The notes under the pieces are model-generated. The model was given only the letters and a program-made list of their open reading frames with translations. It had not been told where the DNA came from and did no database searches. This document shows, one piece after another, positions 58,463 through 64,000 of a DNA stretch of 64,000 nt (its first letter is position 1; every line of letters begins with the position of its first letter). The stretch comes from Nymphaea colorata (Eukaryota; Streptophyta; Magnoliopsida; Nymphaeales; Nymphaeaceae): positions 2,985,503 through 3,049,502 of the forward strand of contig NC_045143.1 in NCBI RefSeq assembly GCF_008831285.2, in the 5' to 3' direction. Both the position numbers and the translations under genes were made by a program.

Positions 58463-60218
58463 TTCAAACTTGTCTCTTAAGCTCATGAACACTTCCTTTT
58501 TCAGCATCCCTGGCTTGTTTGTGGGCTTCAATTCCAAGGGTTTATTGTGATGTTGTGAGAAGTCCTACTTCTCCTTTAGATGCGAGAACCTCATTCTGGA
58601 CGCAGAGGTCGGACTTTGATGGTCTCCAAAGCCAGACAAAGAGCTGGTCTTCTAAGGGCATAGGCCTTGGAATTGTGGACTCATTGAGTGATGTAAGGAC
58701 CCATCAGCCTCCAAATTCTCTAGGGAACGCAGAGAGCAAGAGCATCCTTTTCGGGCCACAACTGAGGATCAGTGTTCCTCAATGTAACGGAAACCAAAAT
58801 GATTGTTTGGAGAAGACAGGTTCGTGTGTAACAAGCCCCAAATCTTTACCAAACTATGTCTTCTCTGCAAAAGTTTGGCAAAATCTGGTCTTTCGCATCT
58901 AGGATGTCCCCAATTTGCAGTGGAACAGGATGTGACCCTATCTGAGATGTACAAAAGGGGAAGTCGTATCGATCATGTTCATCTGAATCGATCAATGCCA
59001 GTGCTGAGTTCTTTGTTAAGGCTTTCAGAAAATGGCTTGCACCCTTTTTATTCGGGATTCGCCTCGCCTCAGCCAAATGTGGGAGATCGCCATCTTGATG
59101 CTAGTTCTAATTGTAGTCTTAGTGCCAGTTTTTCTCCTGGGGAGATTGAGCTTTCTGAAGATTACACTTGCGTTATCACTCATGGGCCAAATCCGAAGAC
59201 AAAACATGTCTATGGAGATTTTATCTTGGAGGAAGACCATTCGCTTGATATCCCTGTTACTAATAAGCCAGAAGAGTCAGGAGGAGGAGTGGCACAAACA
59301 GGCTGCAACTCTTTTGGGATGGGTGATTTTCTAAGCACCTGTTATACCTGCAAAAAGAAATTGGTTAATGGGGAGGACATCTATATGTACAGGTATTCTT
59401 TGCCCCATCCTTCTTAATTTATTTCAGGATTACACCAAGTCAAGCATTAGTTTAAAACCTTGCCAACATGTTTTCATCGTTTGACACAGTTATGTGAAGT
59501 TACTGACTGTTTATATAGTTGCTTCTGTGCTTCATACTGCAGATTCCATTACTGGATTTGTTTATTTGCTATATGTAACGGTTCTTCGTTTAAGGGGGAT
59601 TTGTACTTCCTGTCATGTTGATCTTTTATCTATTCATACCCAATTTGTAATTTTAAGTTCTGCTGGAAAAAACTGTCGAGGAGAAATGGGAAACAATGCC
59701 AGCAATCTGCATGGCTCCTTGATATGATTATTCTTTTTTTTTTTGTTATTTTACAAATTACAATTTTATTCTTTTACTACCTTCTGCCTGCCGCTGTCGC
59801 CCTTTCTGGTTATTCAGTAGCAAAATCACTATAAAACTCTGGCTGCGAGCCTGCCACTAATTAGCTTATTGTCATTTTACATTACTTATAAATGGATACT
59901 TGTTCTTTTTTTTTTAATGTGTGTCATGCTGTTGTGGTATTCAAATTCATGGCAGCTCGAAAGCGAGCGTTGGAACCTTGTCCTCCTTCCAACTTGTTTA
60001 GATTTTTTTCCTGGATTATACTTCCGATATCTGTTTGGCACTTGATGTTTGAGCTGCACGGATTCATGTCAGATTAGCTTTTTTTTTCTTATTAATATTT
60101 CTGCTGATTGGTGATTCGTTTTCTAAGAGGTATATTCTATTGTTCTGCTAGTAAATTTTAGTTTCATATACCACTAGTTCATGGATTTTACAATCCTGCT
60201 TTTAAGAAATGCATCAAT

Positions 60219-60256
<38 letters not shown>

Positions 60257-60357
60257 TTGTCATATTCAGGTTTGAAATTAGTTCTGAGTTTTCTTGTTTT
60301 CTGCATTTCTGCAGAAGCGAGCAGGCATTTTGCAGCCCTGATTGCCGCTGGCAATAG
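58463..60357 (+). pseudogene. FCS-like zinc-finger (FLZ, DUF581) pseudogene, copy 1
   Basis: FLZ proteins are plant-specific adaptors of SnRK1 signalling. Exon 1 (58463-59392) and exon 2 (60315-60357) are joined by a GT-AG intron splitting an Arg codon (AG/GTATTC, TTCTGCAG/A). The zinc finger is complete: CYTCKKKLVNGEDIYMYR in exon 1, then SEQAFCSPDCRWQ in exon 2. A TAG stop follows where family members usually have Glu, cutting off the C-terminal tail. Upstream the gene is damaged: the N-terminal codons present in copy 2 (MLRKVQKD...) are missing, deletions after FNSKGLL shift the frame, and one A is lost from an A-run near 58868. Two compensating indels lie at about 58945 and 59010. A short product from an internal start could still contain the finger. 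Confidence 0.85.
60221..60252. repeat. (CT)n tract near the FLZ splice acceptor
   Basis: A CT dinucleotide run of about 30 bases, 60 bases before the intron acceptor. It may strengthen the polypyrimidine context, though that is inference. Confidence 0.85.
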
Positions 60358-60523
60358 ATTATGATCGATGAGGAAGTGGAGAAAAAGACAGTGAATTCAC
60401 ATCCTTCATCTGGATCAGCCTCCTGTGATACATTTTTCTTCCCCCCGACTTGGCAGTGGCAACATAATACATAAGAATATAATTAGTTCAACCATAATAC
60501 CATTTTTTTTGGGTTTTGAGATA

Positions 60524-61411
60524 ATGCTGCGGAAGGTTCAGAAAGATCTTAGCAAGGGTGAACTCATGTCTGATTCATGCTCAAACTTGTCTCCTAAGCT
60601 CATGAACACTTCCTTTTTCAGCATCCCTGGCTTGTTTGTGGGCTTCAGTTCAAAGGGTTTATCAGATTGTGATGCTGTGAGAAGTCCTACTTCTCCTTTA
60701 GATGCCAGGATATTCTCTGCCTTTGGAAGCTCATTCTGGACGCAGAGGTCGGACCTTGATGGTCTCCAAAGCCAGGCAAAGAGCTGGTCTTCTAAGGGCA
60801 TAGGCCTTGGAATTGTGGACTCATTGAGTGATGTAAGGACCCATCAGCCTCCAAATTCTTTAGGGAACGCAGAGAGCAAGAGCATCCTTTTCGGGCCACA
60901 ACTGAGGATCAGTGTTCCTCAATGTAACGGAAACCAAAATGATTGTTTGGAGAAGACAGGTTCGTGTGTAAGAAGCCCCAAATCTTTACCAAACTATGTC
61001 TTCTCTGCAAAAAGTTTGGCAAAATCTGGTCTTTCGCATCTAGGATGTCCCCAATTTGCAGTGGAACAGGATGTGACCCCATCTGAGACTGAACAAAAGG
61101 GGAAGTCGTATCGATCATGTTCATCTGAATCGATCAATGCCAGTGCTGAGTTCTTGTTAAGACTTTCAGAAAATGGCTTGCTCCCTTTTCATTCGGGATT
61201 CGCCTCGCCTCAGCCAAATGTGGGTGATCGCCATCTTTCTGCTAGTTCTAATTGTAGTCTTAGTGCCAGTTTTTCTGCTGGAGAGATTGCGCTTTCTGGA
61301 GACGGGGAGAGAGAGAGAGATGGTCTTTACCCGACAGATCTTTTCAATAAACCTTTTAGCAGCTTGACTCGTGGCTGGAATTATTCAACCGAAGGTCACC
61401 ATTTATCGTAA
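60524..61411 (+). CDS. FLZ-family N-terminal region, zinc finger lost (copy 2, chimeric end)
   Basis: A 296-codon open frame starting MLRKVQKDLSKGELMSDS, the usual N-terminus of the longer FLZ (MARD1-like) proteins. Family motifs SFFSIPGLFVGFSSKGLSD, VRSPTSPLDARIFSAFGS, GIGLGIVDSL and SKSILFGPQLRISVP follow. It parallels copy 1 at an offset of about 2.1 kb and lacks that copy's frameshifts. At about 61302 homology stops. The remaining 35 or so codons (GERERDGLYPTDLFNKPFSS...) come from unrelated DNA, and no FLZ zinc finger is found downstream. If translated, it would be a finger-less, SnRK1-adaptor-like fragment. The start was chosen because it matches the family and lies 33 codons inside the longest frame. 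It is probably a pseudogene with an open frame. Confidence 0.6.
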   Translation: MLRKVQKDLSKGELMSDSCSNLSPKLMNTSFFSIPGLFVGFSSKGLSDCDAVRSPTSPLDARIFSAFGSSFWTQRSDLDGLQSQAKSWSSKGIGLGIVDSLSDVRTHQPPNSLGNAESKSILFGPQLRISVPQCNGNQNDCLEKTGSCVRSPKSLPNYVFSAKSLAKSGLSHLGCPQFAVEQDVTPSETEQKGKSYRSCSSESINASAEFLLRLSENGLLPFHSGFASPQPNVGDRHLSASSNCSLSASFSAGEIALSGDGERERDGLYPTDLFNKPFSSLTRGWNYSTEGHHLS

Positions 61412-63005
61412 CAAAACTTATCTTATTATCAACAGCAACAGTATCACCAACGCAGGGATGTAGTTCACTCGAGGATGCTTTACCATGAAACTTATCATCA
61501 TATTCTGTTACCGCTTCTGATGAAGATGTCTTGCTTCCAGTTTCCTCCGGGGTTGGGTCATTTCCTGAGGATGATACGCTCGTTGCGAAAGGTGCTGATT
61601 ATAATAGGGTTTCCTCCGGAGAGCCCAATGTGGGAATTGGACAAGATGGTTGTGTGGAGAAAGACAAAGAGATGCCAATCGCTAGCTCTTCTGCGGAGTT
61701 CAACGTGACGGCAAATAATGAAGGTTCAGGAGATTGCGGTGCACTGTCAGTGATGAGGAACGAATATGGGGTTCCTTTGATTTCGCCTGAGGAGAGCAAT
61801 GTGGATGAAGCAGGATGTAGTTTGGGGACTACATCCAGGCCTTGTGAAGGAATAAATGGCGGGTTGCATGAAAATGTCGTCTATCGTGGTAATCAGTTTG
61901 GCAACGACTGCCCCTCTGCCCAATCTGATGTGCTCAAGCATCATTCCACTCCAGACTGTCAGATTTCTATTGTTCAAAGGCATGCCGAGAACCAGTCACA
62001 TTGTTCCTGGACAATGGAGGAGACTTGTCAAGAGAAAACCGAGCCATTTCAGGCGAATGGTGCTTCTAAACCTAGTCCTTACAACGAAAGGATGATTACT
62101 GTTGAAGGGTCAAATGAGTTTAGTAAGCTAACACTAATGGAGAGAGAATGTGGGGGTTCGGCTCTTTCTTCTAAGCATAACCTGTTGGGGTCCCAAATTT
62201 GCACCTCGGAAATCACATAATAGTTCAGTGTGGATAAAGCTAAAATATCACAGGCAAATGCTTATAGCCTTGTTGGTTGTCCCAAAGAAAATAGTTATAT
62301 TATTGATACTGAGGGTGTCAACAAACATTGGCAGAGCAGAAAACATGTGGCGAGTCTTTAGATGTTTTTGCAGATAGCCATGTGGGGCAACAGTTAGGTA
62401 CTTCAGAGATGACAAAGGATCCTTGTCAAGAGGAAGAATAACATAAGTACGGACTTCTTTCGTGACACTGCTCACTGTCACGAAAGCAGCAAAAAGATGG
62501 CATCAGAAAAAGAATGTGGGGGCTTCTGCTCCTGTTTGTGTTAAAATTGTCACGGTGAAATCATTATGTAGTCTGGCATTCATTAAAGAGCACGTGAAAT
62601 CCAATGTTGTTAATAGTTGTCACTGTGAAGAAGGCAGAATCGTTGCTGGCATTGATGCCGTGGATGGCTTACCAAGAGAAACTAAAATCGCTCTTGAAGA
62701 ACGTGCACCAACTGAGAGTGACAGTCAGAAAACATTACGTAGTTCAGGAATCACTCAAGAAACTTATCAAGGTTACACCAAGATATCATTTCATATGATG
62801 CCGATTCCTGCAGAGAAAGTGTGGGTCAAATTGAAGAGGCAGTGGATAGCAATAAATTACCATATGAAGAGAAGAAAATTTCTACACTATCAGTGGGCTA
62901 TTCCCCTGAGACAGCTTCTTACGATCCGGTGGAGAGATCTGGGTCACCACCATCAAGATTATCCATAACACATCAGACTGATACAGAAAGGATTTCAAAA
63001 GGCAG
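61303..63005 (+). pseudogene. Unrecognised decayed coding sequence
   Basis: A long coding-like stretch with plant-like codon use but several frame changes. A 229-codon frame runs 61531-62220, rich in Ser, Gly, Glu and Asn. An in-frame TGA lies upstream at about 61486, before the segment NLSSYSVTASDEDV. It seems to continue in other frames near 62220-62440 (IIDTEGVNKHWQSRKHV; GQQLGTSEMTKDPCQEEE), 62590-62800 and 62821-62990 (PYEEKKISTLSVGYSPETAS). The product would be hydrophilic and probably disordered. I recognise no domain. No further exon, start or terminator could be fixed. Confidence 0.45.
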
Positions 63006-63122
63006 GATTGGGAGAAGCCGTTGGGCATGCGCTCCGGGAATCGCCTCCGCCTTTCGGTTCATCGTCGATCGATAGAAGGGAGAGATCGAGGAGGAGGAGA
63101 AGAACGCCAAGGGAGAGGAGAG

Positions 63123-64000
<878 letters not shown>

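Noticed and set aside
58463-60357. FLZ copy 1 as a functional gene
   Set aside because: It lacks the N-terminal start, has at least two frame-disrupting changes and a stop directly after the zinc finger.

Overview
This is an AT-rich, gene-poor stretch of a land-plant nuclear genome, most likely a flowering plant. Three things point there: an ankyrin/PGG membrane-protein family with a clean GT-AG intron, a plant-specific FCS-like zinc-finger (FLZ) sequence, and typical plant transposon families (Ty1/copia with an initiator-Met-tRNA primer site, hAT elements and their MITEs, a LINE, a probable tRNA-derived SINE). I cannot name the species from sequence alone. Only one gene looks intact; most other coding signal is decayed.

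Layout. 1-8.4 kb: non-coding and repeats, including a long inverted repeat (574-1803). 8.5-9.6 kb: 3' end of a dead LINE. 11.8-13.7 kb: intact two-exon ankyrin/PGG gene on the minus strand. The gene and its upstream flank (to about 16.2 kb) form a unit that recurs at 18.9-23.2 kb with a broken gene. It recurs again in part at 49.4-52.4 kb with a frameshifted first exon; a separate PGG-domain fragment at 43.0-43.3 kb may be the matching last exon. 25.3-26.2 kb: a second, much better preserved inverted repeat with 350-bp arms. 26.6-27.85 kb: copia 3' end. 30-38 kb: a hAT-dominated zone with several elements whose target-site duplications can still be read, including a nested stack at 34.4-37.2 kb. 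39.9-42.3 and 55.9-58.0 kb: two copies of one long dispersed repeat; the first carries an extra inverted piece. 45.2-47.0 kb: an internally deleted copia element with both LTRs. 58.5-61.4 kb: two partial FLZ copies in tandem. 61.3-63.0 kb: an unrecognised decayed coding sequence. 63.1 kb to the window end: an alpha-tubulin pseudogene.

How the parts relate. The three ankyrin units are the main story: a small cluster of membrane ankyrin genes of the ACD6 type, expanding by segmental duplication and decaying through small indels and transposon insertion. The FLZ pair shows a similar pattern: the copy with the zinc finger has frameshifts and a stop, while the copy with the cleaner N-terminal part has lost the finger. 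I found no convincing new multi-gene system. The most unusual signals are the two long inverted repeats (possible hairpin-RNA sources), the hAT nest, and the chimeric FLZ reading frame.
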